Below are positions 49,802-58,959 of a DNA stretch of 64,000 bases, piece by piece. The stretch spans positions 45,813-109,812 of the forward strand of contig JAZNXI010000177.1 of assembly GCA_045593825.1 (NCBI GenBank). Direction: 5' to 3'. Each line of letters begins with the position of its first letter. The first letter of the stretch is position 1. The notes beneath the pieces were generated by a model. It had not been told where the DNA came from, ran no database searches, and worked only from the letters and a program-made list of their open reading frames with translations. Both the position numbers and the translations under genes were made by a program. Source of the stretch: SIG299 sp045593825 (GTDB lineage Bacteria; Bacillota; Clostridia; Lachnospirales; Lachnospiraceae).

Positions 49802-50803
49802 TCACTCCTTCCATTCCAAAGCCACAGCATGGGCAATTCCCGGCACCGTATCACCTTCATTTGAGCTGACGGTGGAAAGCAATGCGCCGGTAGGTACAAA
49901 TAAAACCCTTTTCCATTTTCCCTCCCACATATTCTGCATGATGTATCCGTTCAGTGTTACTGCTGCACATCCGCATCCGCTTCCACCACTGTGTACATCC
50001 TGGAACTTTGGATCATAAATTGTCAGACCACAATCCATATGCTGCTTAGAAATATCAAAGCCCTCTGCTTTTAATAAATCCAATAAAATATCACTGCCTA
50101 CCGCGCCCAAATCTCCCGTAACAATCCTGTCATAATAGTCCGGCTGTAAACCTAAATCCCGCAAATGGGTAGATATGGTGGATACGGCTGCAGGTGCCAT
50201 GCAGGCTCCCATATTTGCCTTATCTGTAATTCCGTAATCCACAATTTTCCCCGGAGTGGCAGCCACTACATATACGCCGCTTTCCCCTTTTCCTTTTTCC
50301 AATACCGCCGCACCGCTTCCGGTTACCGTCCAGGTTGCACAGGGTGGTCTCTGATTGCCATAACTGAGAGGAAAACGGAATTCTTTTTCTGCCGTTGCAT
50401 AATGACTTGAGGTGGCAGCCACTACGCATTCCGCAGCTCCTGCTTCCAACATAACGGAAGCCAGCACCAGTGACTCACCCATGGTGGAGCAGGCTCCATA
50501 TACCCCAAAGACCGGAATCTGCAAAGACTTTACACCGAAAGAACTTGCTGTCATCTGACGAAGCAAATCACCGCAAAACAAGTAATCAATATCCTTTGTG
50601 GTCTTTCCTGCCTTTGCAATGGCACATTCGATGGTCTGCCGCAGCATTCTGCTTTCCGATTCTTCCCAGGTTTCCCCGTCAAATTTTCCCGTTTCATCAT
50701 AATCATCCAGATAAGCCCCCAACGGACCGTCTTTTTCCATTGCACCGCCGGTACAGGCATTCGCCATCATACGAATAGCTTCTTTAAATCGAAAACTCTG
50801 CAT
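49802..50803 (-). CDS. spoVAD: stage V sporulation protein AD
   Basis: A 333-residue thiolase-fold protein that binds dipicolinic acid in the SpoVA complex. Family features: GPLGAYLDDYDE near the N-terminus, GVYGACSTMGESL (the thiolase-like Cys region), GNQRPPCATWTVTGSGA and SGGSGCGCAAVTL. The ATG at 50803 has GGGGA upstream. Just before it is a sigma-G-type promoter (50827-50856). The usual partner spoVAC is not upstream here. Confidence 0.93.
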   Translation of the reverse strand: MQSFRFKEAIRMMANACTGGAMEKDGPLGAYLDDYDETGKFDGETWEESESRMLRQTIECAIAKAGKTTKDIDYLFCGDLLRQMTASSFGVKSLQIPVFGVYGACSTMGESLVLASVMLEAGAAECVVAATSSHYATAEKEFRFPLSYGNQRPPCATWTVTGSGAAVLEKGKGESGVYVVAATPGKIVDYGITDKANMGACMAPAAVSTISTHLRDLGLQPDYYDRIVTGDLGAVGSDILLDLLKAEGFDISKQHMDCGLTIYDPKFQDVHSGGSGCGCAAVTLNGYIMQNMWEGKWKRVLFVPTGALLSTVSSNEGDTVPGIAHAVALEWKE

Positions 50804-50826
50804 ACTATGTCCCCTTCTTTTTTCCT

Positions 50827-50856
50827 TAGTATGCAAAAAAAGACCGGAAACTATAC
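50827..50856 (-). promoter_or_regulatory. sigma-G-type promoter of spoVAD-spoVAE
   Basis: On the minus strand GTATA (50856-50852), an 18-bp spacer and CATACTA (50833-50827) match the forespore sigma-G consensus (GHATR ... CATWHTA). The -35 element falls in the loop of the upstream terminator. Confidence 0.65.
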
Positions 50857-50870
50857 GGTTTCCGGTCTTT
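50839..50870 (-). terminator. terminator of the HD-GYP/GGDEF-EAL operon
   Basis: Perfect 13-bp arms AAAGACCGGAAAC / GTTTCCGGTCTTT (50839-50851, 50858-50870) with TTTTTTTGC on the minus strand, 4 bp after the GGDEF-EAL stop. Confidence 0.92.
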
Positions 50871-50873
50871 TTC

Positions 50874-53800
50874 TTAGTCCTCTTCTATTTCATGTCGGTC
50901 TAAAAAGTCTAAAAATTCTTCAATTGGCATTGGTCTTGCATAGTAGAATCCCTGCGCAAAACGACATCCGGCTTTTTTAAGAAGTGCCACCTGCTCCGCA
51001 GTCTCTACGCCTTCAGCCAAAACGCTGAAGCCCAACTTCTTAATCATATTAATAAGCAACTGTAAAAACTCAGATGTAAAATTATCTTTTTCCATTTCCA
51101 CATCTAACAGGAACTGCCGGTCTAACTTAACAATATCCGCTTTTACTCTGGATAATACGTTTAAGGAAGAATAACCGGCTCCAAAATCGTCAATGGATAC
51201 GGAAAAGCCTCTCTTCTTCAGCTGACAGATGCTATCAATTAAAGGCGCCAGATCCTGCATAAATACCGACTCTGTAATCTCGATTTCCAAAGATTTTGCC
51301 GGAACCTCGTACTGCGCCATTAACTCATCCAGACGTTCCAAATAAGCCTGGTCTTCCTGATGCTTGCGGGAGAAGTTTACCGAAATATTTACAATCGGCT
51401 TACCTTCTTTTAACCGCTTTTCCTGCATTTCCAGCACTTGACGCATCATTTCGAAATCCAGATGAGTAACAAAACCGTTTTCCTCAAAAATCGGGATAAA
51501 TTCGCCCGGAGATACCATGCTGCCATCCTGCTTAAACCAGCGTACCAAGGCTTCTGCACCAATGACTTTATCGGTAAACATATTCATTTTCGGCTGAAGG
51601 AATACCTTAAACTCATGATTTTCCAAGGCTTCTTCCATGTGGGACACAATTTCCATCTGCTTCTGCTGCTCTTCGCGAAATTCTGCAGTATATAATTCCA
51701 ACTGCACCGTAGCATCTTTTTTTACATTTTTCCGGGCTGTATTGGCATTATCAATATTTAAAGAAATACTGTCTAAACTACGGTCCAAAATTGTTAAACC
51801 ACCTGCAAGTCCAAGCTTACACTTTGGATAATGGCGGTGAGCCGCTTCACAAAACTCATTCCCTCTCTGATAGAAAAAACGCTTTAGTTCTTCAATATCG
51901 TCCAGTTCGTATAGGGTGACAAAACTGTCTGCCGTAATTCTGCATCGGAACAGCGCAGGATTTCTCTTCAAAAATTCTGCATATTCCTTTAACATTTTAT
52001 TTCCTATATTGTAACCGTAAACCTCATTAAAGAACTTAAAGTTTGTAAAATCGGTATACAGCAATGCAAACTGTTGGTCTGGATGGTTAGAAACATACTG
52101 CTCGCAAGCAGCAGTAAAGTAAGTCAGGTTCATCATACCGGTTAAACGGTCATACTTAGACTTATATTCTGCCTCTTCCTCCTGACGCTGCTTTTTCAGC
52201 TGCATAAAATAACGCTTTACAACGAAATCGCCAAGCTTTAACAGAGTTGGCATTTCTTGCTGCCAATCTCTTGTCTCACGGCGGTCAACCAATACACAAT
52301 AACCGATATCTTCTTCTTCATCCCTGATTCGGAAGGAAACCATGGATTTTGCCCTGTTTACATTCTCACCGACAAAATCCTCTTCTTTCAGAACAACATA
52401 TTCCGTTTCATCATCAGTGTATAACAGCTTTTCCCAATCCGGTTCTCCGTTTGGACTCAGTGGATGACGGTAAAACTGGTCGGTATTATGCTCACCCCAG
52501 TGATACATAATTTCATAGTTGCCACCTGTTCTCTTATGTACAAATAAGATATCCTGGAAACGGTAAAATCTTGTAATAACATCAGACAACAAACGCAACG
52601 CGCCACGGATATCCTTCAAATTGTCGAAAAGTTCGTGGGCAAACAAAATAAGGTCACCTTCTGTATGAAGGACGGTTTCGTTGTTTGTTGTTGCCTCGTC
52701 ACGTTCTTCCTTGTGCACATGACGTACTTTCATGGAAGAATCATATATAATGGCAGTACCCTTAGATTTCTGCTTTAAGTAGCATAATGCTACATCTGCC
52801 TTGTCCTTTAATTCTTCCGGCTGATTTTCTGTACCCGTTTTGCACTTTACGTAACCGAAAGATGCGGAAATCTTTAATTCATCATTATCGCCGGCATGAA
52901 TTCTGGACAAACGTCTGTTAATTCTGGCAACTCTCGCCAAAAAATCTTCCTGCTTCATGCCTTCCAAATAAACAATAAACTCATCCCCGCCGATTCGGCC
53001 GATAATTCCCTCAGGAAATAACTCTACCATAGAATTAGCAAAGGTACAAAGCACGCCGTCACCAAACAAATGTCCCAAAGACTCATTAATAGTCCGGAAA
53101 TTATCTACATCGGTTAATACAATATAAGTATCTTCGGAAACACCCTCTGCCAGCTTTTCCGTAATTAATAACTCGGCTGTCTGCTTATTATATACCCCGG
53201 TCAGCTGGTCACGTTCTCTTTGGTATTTCAGCTCCTGCTCCTGCTTTACTTTTTCGTCAATATTACTGATTTTTCCGATAACATGACTAGGCACACCCTG
53301 CTCGTCCAATATGGTTTTGGCTTCTACCGAAACCCAAGTATATTTGCCCTGTTCATACTGTTTTCTTATTTCTGCATAGATTTCTGGCTTACCGCTGCGG
53401 AAATCCTCGCACAACTGCCTTATTTTATCGCTATCCTCCGGATAAAATAATTCACCCAAAATGGAGCCGTCCAGAATTCTTGCCGTATAATTCTCAATAA
53501 CCGGCTTATATCGAAGGGCATCGATCAGTATTTCTTTGCGGTTATAATACCGCATACAGTCTTCCTCAATATTATATTCGAATACGGAATCTGCAGATAA
53601 GCCTGCCACCACTTCTAAGCGTTCATGCTCTTTTTTAGCAAACTCTTCCGCACGTTTCTGATCATCAATATCTAACAATACATACTGGATAATAATTTGT
53701 TCATCACTACGGGACACAATGGAACTTCTGATTTCTACCCAGTGCTGCTCTCCGGCTTTATTGCAAATGTTGTACTCCTTACGCATACCCCTGCCTGTCC

Positions 53801-54047
53801 GGTATGCCTCTTCCACAAAGTCCTTGCCCCAGATTGCATTATCCGAAGCCACATGACCTCTGGCAGCATTATTAATCTTGTTCTTATACTCCTCCGGTGT
53901 TTCGCCAAAAATACGCTCCACACCCTCCGAAACATAGTCCATCCACATTTTTTCGTCTGTATAAACAACGCGCATAATACAGCCCGGGAAATTATTAAGC
54001 ATGGAATCTGCCAGCCATTTGATATTTTCTACTGTTTCTCTCTCCAT
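50874..54047 (-). CDS. PAS-GGDEF-GGDEF(degenerate)-EAL c-di-GMP signalling protein
   Basis: 1057 residues, no membrane helix. Domains in order: two PAS-like sensor domains (about 15-130 and 150-275), a GGDEF domain with intact RIGGDEF (near 352), a GAF-like segment (about 440-610), a second GGDEF-fold domain whose signature is degenerate (CRITADSF, near 705), and an EAL domain with EALVRW (near 830), SIDDFGAGYSSL (near 950) and KLDRQF. Both synthesis and hydrolysis of c-di-GMP are possible; the net output is unknown. I prefer the ATG at 54047 (AGGTGA upstream) to GTG 54056. It follows the HD-GYP gene directly. Confidence 0.9.
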   Translation of the reverse strand: MERETVENIKWLADSMLNNFPGCIMRVVYTDEKMWMDYVSEGVERIFGETPEEYKNKINNAARGHVASDNAIWGKDFVEEAYRTGRGMRKEYNICNKAGEQHWVEIRSSIVSRSDEQIIIQYVLLDIDDQKRAEEFAKKEHERLEVVAGLSADSVFEYNIEEDCMRYYNRKEILIDALRYKPVIENYTARILDGSILGELFYPEDSDKIRQLCEDFRSGKPEIYAEIRKQYEQGKYTWVSVEAKTILDEQGVPSHVIGKISNIDEKVKQEQELKYQRERDQLTGVYNKQTAELLITEKLAEGVSEDTYIVLTDVDNFRTINESLGHLFGDGVLCTFANSMVELFPEGIIGRIGGDEFIVYLEGMKQEDFLARVARINRRLSRIHAGDNDELKISASFGYVKCKTGTENQPEELKDKADVALCYLKQKSKGTAIIYDSSMKVRHVHKEERDEATTNNETVLHTEGDLILFAHELFDNLKDIRGALRLLSDVITRFYRFQDILFVHKRTGGNYEIMYHWGEHNTDQFYRHPLSPNGEPDWEKLLYTDDETEYVVLKEEDFVGENVNRAKSMVSFRIRDEEEDIGYCVLVDRRETRDWQQEMPTLLKLGDFVVKRYFMQLKKQRQEEEAEYKSKYDRLTGMMNLTYFTAACEQYVSNHPDQQFALLYTDFTNFKFFNEVYGYNIGNKMLKEYAEFLKRNPALFRCRITADSFVTLYELDDIEELKRFFYQRGNEFCEAAHRHYPKCKLGLAGGLTILDRSLDSISLNIDNANTARKNVKKDATVQLELYTAEFREEQQKQMEIVSHMEEALENHEFKVFLQPKMNMFTDKVIGAEALVRWFKQDGSMVSPGEFIPIFEENGFVTHLDFEMMRQVLEMQEKRLKEGKPIVNISVNFSRKHQEDQAYLERLDELMAQYEVPAKSLEIEITESVFMQDLAPLIDSICQLKKRGFSVSIDDFGAGYSSLNVLSRVKADIVKLDRQFLLDVEMEKDNFTSEFLQLLINMIKKLGFSVLAEGVETAEQVALLKKAGCRFAQGFYYARPMPIEEFLDFLDRHEIEED

Positions 54048-54056
54048 TATTTTCAC

Positions 54057-54713
54057 CTACTTTTCCCGCATATCATATGCTGTATCTTCTTCCATCAGCA
54101 TCAGCATGATGTCTGCAAAATCCGGATCAAACTGGGTTCCCCTGCCCTTTTTGATTTCTTCATAGACCTCCTGCTGTGGAAGTACCCCTCTGTAGCTGCG
54201 CCTGGATGCCATAGCGTCGTATGCATCCGCCACAGCAATAATTCTGGCTTCTTCCGGAATTTCCGTTCCTTTGAGACCATCCGGATAACCGGTGCCGTCA
54301 TAGCGTTCATGATGCCATCTGGCTCCGATACCCAAATCCGGAATTTCAGAAATATTTGCCAATATTTCAGCTCCGATTTCCGGATGTTTTCTGGTTACAA
54401 AATATTCTTTATCGGACAAACTGGAACTCTTAGTGATAATCGAATCCGGAATGCCGATTTTACCGATATCATGGAGCATACCCATATAAAAAATACGTTC
54501 CTGCTCCTCTTTACTCTTGCCTGCACGGCTTGCAATTTGTACCGAATACTGCGCCACCCGTTTGGAATGACCATTGGTATAACTGTCTTTGGCATCGATG
54601 GTATCCGCCAGAGCATTGATAATCTGATGAAGCAAACGCTCTACCTGCTTACGCCGCTCTTCTGCCTGCCGTGTCTGTTTTTCCACTTCCCGTTGCAAGT
54701 CTTCCAGTTTCAT
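54057..54713 (-). CDS. soluble HD-GYP domain c-di-GMP phosphodiesterase
   Basis: 218 residues. A short coiled coil (about 1-35) precedes a full HD-GYP domain: NGHSKRVAQYS, MLHDIGKIGIPD (HD pair), RKHPEIGAEIL, HHERYDGTGYPDGL (GYP motif) and AVADAYDAM. It should hydrolyse c-di-GMP. The ATG at 54713 has GGGAGG upstream. It is the first gene of a two-gene unit with the GGDEF-EAL protein and may be cotranscribed with nfo, which ends 39 bp upstream. Confidence 0.9.
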   Translation of the reverse strand: MKLEDLQREVEKQTRQAEERRKQVERLLHQIINALADTIDAKDSYTNGHSKRVAQYSVQIASRAGKSKEEQERIFYMGMLHDIGKIGIPDSIITKSSSLSDKEYFVTRKHPEIGAEILANISEIPDLGIGARWHHERYDGTGYPDGLKGTEIPEEARIIAVADAYDAMASRRSYRGVLPQQEVYEEIKKGRGTQFDPDFADIMLMLMEEDTAYDMREK

Positions 54714-54752
54714 TTGAGCCTCCCTGCACCTGTTACGCATACTCCTTATGCT

Positions 54753-55658
54753 TTATCTGTGTTCCCTGATTTCTGTAATTAAATCTGCGTGGAATTTTCC
54801 TTCTTTTAACATGCGTATTTCCTGCAGATACGGTGGCAGTGTTTTTTGTGCCACGTCATCGGCTTCCGTAACATACGGCGACTCTAAAATCTTCGGAACT
54901 TCTGTAAAATCCTTGTGATGGACAATATAATTTAATGCGTCAAAACCGATTTCTCCGAAACCGATATTTTCATGACGGTCCTTTGCCGCCCCTTGTACGT
55001 TTTTACTGTCGTTAATATGGAATACCGCAATCTGTTTTTTGCCGAGAATACGGTCGAATTTTTCAATTACACCGTCAAAATCGTGGATAATGTCATAACC
55101 TGCATCATGGGTATGACAGGTGTCAAAACATACTCTCAATTTGTTATTATGAACCACACCGTCATAAATAGCCGCCAGTTCTTCAAAGTTTTTACCAAGC
55201 TCACTGCCTTTGCCCGCCATGGTTTCTAACGCTACGGTGATTGGCATATCCGGAGTGAGCACCTCGTTTAAGCCTTTAACAATCTGAGCAATACCTGCCG
55301 TTTCACCTGCACCCACATGGGAGCCCGGATGCAAAACAATGGTGGTTGCCTGCATAGCTACGGAGCGTTCTATTTCTTTTGCAAGAAATTCTACAGCCAG
55401 CTGAAAGGTTTCTGCCTTTTCCGTATTGCCAAGATTAATAATATATGGGGCATGAATAATAAATTCATTGATTCCATGCTCTCTTGCAAGGGCAAGGCCC
55501 GCATCGATATTTAATTCGGAAATTTCTTTTCTTCTGGTATTTTGCGGAGCACCGGTATAAACCATAAATGTATTGGCACCATAAGAAAGGGCCTCCTTTA
55601 CGGAACCGAGAAACATTTCTTTACCGCTCATTCCAACGTGTGATCCAAGTTTTAACAT
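54753..55658 (-). CDS. nfo: endonuclease IV (AP endonuclease)
   Basis: 301 residues, TIM-barrel trinuclear zinc enzyme that cuts at abasic sites in base excision repair. Motifs: LGSHVGMSG, IIHAPYIINLGN, VLHPGSHVGAG, ALETMAGKGSELG, CFDTCHTHDAGYD, FHINDSKNVQGAAKDRHENIG and the final Glu in ILESPYV. All metal ligands seem present. The ATG has GAGGA upstream. NfeD-like gene upstream, HD-GYP gene downstream. Confidence 0.95.
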   Translation of the reverse strand: MLKLGSHVGMSGKEMFLGSVKEALSYGANTFMVYTGAPQNTRRKEISELNIDAGLALAREHGINEFIIHAPYIINLGNTEKAETFQLAVEFLAKEIERSVAMQATTIVLHPGSHVGAGETAGIAQIVKGLNEVLTPDMPITVALETMAGKGSELGKNFEELAAIYDGVVHNNKLRVCFDTCHTHDAGYDIIHDFDGVIEKFDRILGKKQIAVFHINDSKNVQGAAKDRHENIGFGEIGFDALNYIVHHKDFTEVPKILESPYVTEADDVAQKTLPPYLQEIRMLKEGKFHADLITEIREHR

Positions 55659-55682
55659 ATGTTGTCCTCTCTGTATTGCCGT

Positions 55683-56153
55683 TTATTTTGTCTCTTCTAC
55701 CGTCTGATCTTTTGCAGTTTCATAAGGTTCCACCATCAGCTTTACGCCTTCAATTGCTACTACCTTAACAAAAGAATCCTTTTCAATTACAACGGTATCT
55801 TTCGTAGAACGCGCGGTCCATTCCTTGCCGTCTGCAAATGCAGCGCCGGTCTGATTATAATTATCAATGGTTTCGGTTACCTTTGCCACTTCACCGATAA
55901 CACTCTTATAATTGGTTTTTTCTTTTTTATTATTCAAATACTTTTTTGCCAATGGTCTGGTTGCAAAAAGCAATGCAGCTGAAATTGCCAAAAATGCAAA
56001 CATCTGCCAACCGATACCCGCACCTGCCATAGCCAAAAACATTGCCACAAGGGAACCACCTGCAAACCAAATAGAAACAAGACCCACGGTCATACATTCT
56101 GCCACAACAAAAAGAATTACAAAAGCAAGCCATACATACTGCATCATATTCAT
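55683..56153 (-). CDS. NfeD family membrane protein
   Basis: 156 residues with three to four membrane helices in the first half (WLAFVILFVVAECMTVGLVSIWF and so on) and a C-terminal OB-fold NfeD domain (SVIGEVAKVTETID ... VKVVAIEGVKLMVEP). NfeD proteins usually partner with a flotillin or a membrane protease; neither is next to it. The start could be 56153 or 56147, since AGGAGG is only 3 nt from the first ATG and 9 nt from the second. Confidence 0.88.
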   Translation of the reverse strand: MNMMQYVWLAFVILFVVAECMTVGLVSIWFAGGSLVAMFLAMAGAGIGWQMFAFLAISAALLFATRPLAKKYLNNKKEKTNYKSVIGEVAKVTETIDNYNQTGAAFADGKEWTARSTKDTVVIEKDSFVKVVAIEGVKLMVEPYETAKDQTVEETK

Positions 56154-56252
56154 TTTCCTCCTTTATACATACTATATTCTCCAAGTGTCCATGTAAACAC
56201 TCCCACTCTTTATTTTACACGATTCTACAAAATTTCTCAATAGAAAAATAAA

Positions 56253-56279
56253 AAAATAGTTCCGCAATGGAACTATTTT
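56253..56279 (-). terminator. terminator of the fatty-acid synthesis cluster
   Basis: Perfect 11-bp arms AAAATAGTTCC / GGAACTATTTT (56253-56263, 56269-56279) with a 5-nt loop, followed on the minus strand by TTTATTTTTC. It lies 31 bp after the accDA stop. Confidence 0.93.
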
Positions 56280-56310
56280 CCTATATTTTTTTGAATTATT
56301 TGAATTTTTA

Positions 56311-57978
56311 TTAAAATTTTCGAAATCTGGTGTAACGTTTTTCTGCCAATGTCTCTCCGTCCATAACACAGAACTTCTTAAAAAAGGCTGCCATACATGC
56401 CTGCATCACTTCGGAAATCCTATCTGCCGTTTCACTGTCTGCACCACCAAATTCCGGAATAATACGGTCAACCACCTGCAACCGGTAGAGCTCCTGTGCA
56501 GTAAGCTTCATAATGGATGCCGCTTCTTCCGCCCGCTGTTCTGTTTTCCAAAGGATAGAAGAATATCCTTCCGGAGATAAAATAGCATAGGTGGAGTTTT
56601 CCAGCATCCAGACCTCATTGCCTACCGCCGTTGCCAGCGCACCGCCGCTGCCTCCTTCTCCGATGAGAATACAAAGCACCGGAACCTTCAGTCCTGACAT
56701 TTCCATAATACTTCTGGCAATTGCCTCACCCTGGCCCCGTTCTTCCGCATCTACGCCGCAGAACGCGCCGGAGGTATTAATAAATGTTACTACCGGCCGG
56801 CCAAATTTTTCTGCCTGCTTCATCAGACGCACTGCCTTACGGTATCCGTCCGGCATCGGCATACCAAAATTTCTTGCCATACGGTCCTGCACTCCGGAGC
56901 CTCTCAGGTCCGCCAGCACCGTGACCGGCATACCTTCAAATAACGCCAGACCACCGATTAGTGCACGGTCATCCCGGAAACAACGGTCACCATGTAATTC
57001 ATAAAAATGTGTAAACACACGGTCAATATAATCCATGGCAGATGCCCGGAAACCGTTACGGCACATCTTTACCTTTTCCCAGGCAGAAATCTGTTCCTCG
57101 TAAACATCAGGAACCGGTGCCAGGGATTTTATTTTAAATTTCTTTGCCACAGAGCGGTCTGTTTTATGTATTCTTAACAGATACGCCAGATTCTCTCTTG
57201 CATAAGGACGTTCCAAAATTCCGTCAATCATACCATGCTCCAGCAAAAATTCCGATGTCTGGAATCCTGCGGGAAGCTTTTGCCCAATGGTCTGCTCGAT
57301 GACTCTCGGACCCGCAAAGCCTACTCTTGCTCCAGGCTCTGCCAGAATAATATCACCTAATGTTGCAAAGCTTGCAGTAACACCGCCCATGGTCGGGTCG
57401 GTTAATACGGAACAGTAAAACAGTCCCGCATCGGAATGACGCTTTACAGCTGCCGCAGTTTTTTCCATCTGCATCAGGGAAATAATCGCTTCCTGCATTC
57501 TGGCTCCGCCGGAACAGCAATATAAAATAACGGGAAGCCGCTCTTCTATCGCCCTCTCAAAGGCTGCGGTAATACGTTCTCCCATTTCATGCCCCATACT
57601 GCCAATCATAAATTGAGGGTCACAGACACCGATAACGGTTTCTTCGCCCATAATTTTTGCCTTGCCAATGGTTACTGCTTCGGAAGCACCGCTCTTTTTT
57701 CTTGCTGCCTCCAGCTTTTCTTCGTATCCTTCAATCTTCAAAGGATTTTCATCCTTTGGCTTTTTAAACCAAGGTTCAAAAGTTCCCTCATCCACCACCA
57801 TGGTAATGCGGGCTTTTGCGCTGACTGTCATATACTTTCCACAGTCAGGGCAGATATAATAATTTTCCAGAGAGGTGGAACCGTCGTAGGTTTTCTTACA
57901 TGCATTACAGGTTCCGTGCATTCTTACCACTCTGGTGGTATAATCCTTTGTTACAGGCTTTTTTCTGAATAATGCCAT
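56311..57978 (-). CDS. accDA: fused acetyl-CoA carboxylase carboxyltransferase (AccD-AccA)
   Basis: A 555-residue single chain joining the beta subunit (about 1-275) and alpha subunit (about 285-555), which are separate proteins in most bacteria. The AccD part begins with the zinc ribbon CNACKK ... CPDC and has CCSGGARMQEAI and LTDPTMGGVTAS; the AccA part has YELHGDRCFRDD, FGMPMPDGYRKA, NTSGAFCGVDAEERGQ and GEGGSGGALA. It transfers carboxyl from biotin carrier protein to acetyl-CoA, making malonyl-CoA. The ATG at 57978 has AAGGAG upstream. It is the last gene of the fab cluster, 64 bp after the MarR gene. Confidence 0.95.
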   Translation of the reverse strand: MALFRKKPVTKDYTTRVVRMHGTCNACKKTYDGSTSLENYYICPDCGKYMTVSAKARITMVVDEGTFEPWFKKPKDENPLKIEGYEEKLEAARKKSGASEAVTIGKAKIMGEETVIGVCDPQFMIGSMGHEMGERITAAFERAIEERLPVILYCCSGGARMQEAIISLMQMEKTAAAVKRHSDAGLFYCSVLTDPTMGGVTASFATLGDIILAEPGARVGFAGPRVIEQTIGQKLPAGFQTSEFLLEHGMIDGILERPYARENLAYLLRIHKTDRSVAKKFKIKSLAPVPDVYEEQISAWEKVKMCRNGFRASAMDYIDRVFTHFYELHGDRCFRDDRALIGGLALFEGMPVTVLADLRGSGVQDRMARNFGMPMPDGYRKAVRLMKQAEKFGRPVVTFINTSGAFCGVDAEERGQGEAIARSIMEMSGLKVPVLCILIGEGGSGGALATAVGNEVWMLENSTYAILSPEGYSSILWKTEQRAEEAASIMKLTAQELYRLQVVDRIIPEFGGADSETADRISEVMQACMAAFFKKFCVMDGETLAEKRYTRFRKF

Positions 57979-58042
57979 ACAATTCTCCTTATTTCCCACA
58001 GGCGGAAAACACAAGCTTCTGCCTGCATGAGGAGCAGTGTAT

Positions 58043-58480
58043 TTATATTTTAACCTCCGGCATGAGTTCAGTGCTCATGACGGAAAGAACCTTATCAAGT
58101 ACTTCCAGTTCTTCCTTGGAAAACCGTCCCCTCATACGTTCGGTTACCTGACGTACATACACTGCATTCATGTTATAATAATCATAATACTTATCTGTTA
58201 CTTCCAGATGATATTCCCGCTTGTCATCCTCGGACTGCACCTTACGCACATAGCCCTTTTTAATCAGGGAATTCACCTTATATGCCGCATTCGGCGAAGA
58301 AATCTGGATAAAGGAAGCAAACTCACCGATGGTTGGCTTTCCCATGGCATGAATAATTTCAATGCAATAGGTTTCCACCGTAGTCAGGGACGTTTCCCTC
58401 TGCTGGATTTTCTCAAATAAAGACTTATAAAAATGTAATTTAAACTTCGTATACACCTGAATAAAAGCTTCCTCTATCAT
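58043..58480 (-). CDS. MarR-family regulator, probable FabT-type
   Basis: 145 residues with a winged helix (about 40-110: TIGEFASFIQISSPNAAYKVNSLIKKGYV, then the wing SEDDKREYHLEVT). Its place inside a fatty-acid cluster matches FabT-type repressors, which respond to long-chain acyl-ACP. In streptococci FabT is near the start of the cluster, whereas here it lies between fabZ and accDA. The ATG at 58480 has GGTGG upstream. The 52 bp before it may contain a weak promoter (TTGTAA ... TACAAT with a 15-bp spacer). Confidence 0.8.
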   Translation of the reverse strand: MIEEAFIQVYTKFKLHFYKSLFEKIQQRETSLTTVETYCIEIIHAMGKPTIGEFASFIQISSPNAAYKVNSLIKKGYVRKVQSEDDKREYHLEVTDKYYDYYNMNAVYVRQVTERMRGRFSKEELEVLDKVLSVMSTELMPEVKI

Positions 58481-58532
58481 AATATTACCACCTTTTCTAA
58501 TTGTACTTGATACTTCTATGTTACAACTAGTT

Positions 58533-58958
58533 TTACTGAATTGCAAAGGTTAATTCTGCGGTAACCGCAATTTTTCCGTCCACGGTGGCACAAGCTTTGC
58601 CGATTCCCACCGGTCCGCGCCTTGAGATAATTTCACAGCTGAGCTCCAAAACATCACCCGGCACCACCTGTTTACGAAATCTGGCGTTTTTAATTCCGCC
58701 AAAAAATGCGATTTTTCCTTTGTTTTCTTCTTCGCAAAGAATGGCACATGCCCCTGTCTGGGCCAGGGCTTCAATAATCAGCACCCCCGGCATGACATGC
58801 ATCTGCGGGAAATGTCCCATGAACTGCATCTCACCTACAGAAACACACTTGATTCCTTTTGCGGATTTGCCCGGTTCCAGCTCCACGATTTTATCCACCA
58901 TCAAAAAAGGATACCGGTGCGGCAGAATTGCCTGAATTTCGTTGGAATTTAATTGCAT
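58533..58958 (-). CDS. fabZ: 3-hydroxyacyl-ACP dehydratase FabZ
   Basis: 141 residues, hot-dog fold. The catalytic His is in LPHRYPFLMVD and the Glu in PGVLIIEALAQTGA on the partner helix. It removes water from 3-hydroxyacyl-ACP in each elongation round. The ATG lies 1 bp after the fabF stop with AGGAGG inside the fabF end. Confidence 0.96.
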   Translation of the reverse strand: MQLNSNEIQAILPHRYPFLMVDKIVELEPGKSAKGIKCVSVGEMQFMGHFPQMHVMPGVLIIEALAQTGACAILCEEENKGKIAFFGGIKNARFRKQVVPGDVLELSCEIISRRGPVGIGKACATVDGKIAVTAELTFAIQ

Positions 58959-58959
58959 G

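Noticed and set aside
53697..54782. 361-codon open frame on the plus strand
   Set aside because: It lies antisense to the HD-GYP and GGDEF-EAL genes, has no ribosome site and encodes no recognisable domain.
58481..58532. Clear FabT-type operator before the MarR gene
   Set aside because: GTATCAAGTAC has only partial symmetry and I could not match it to a known FabT box with confidence.
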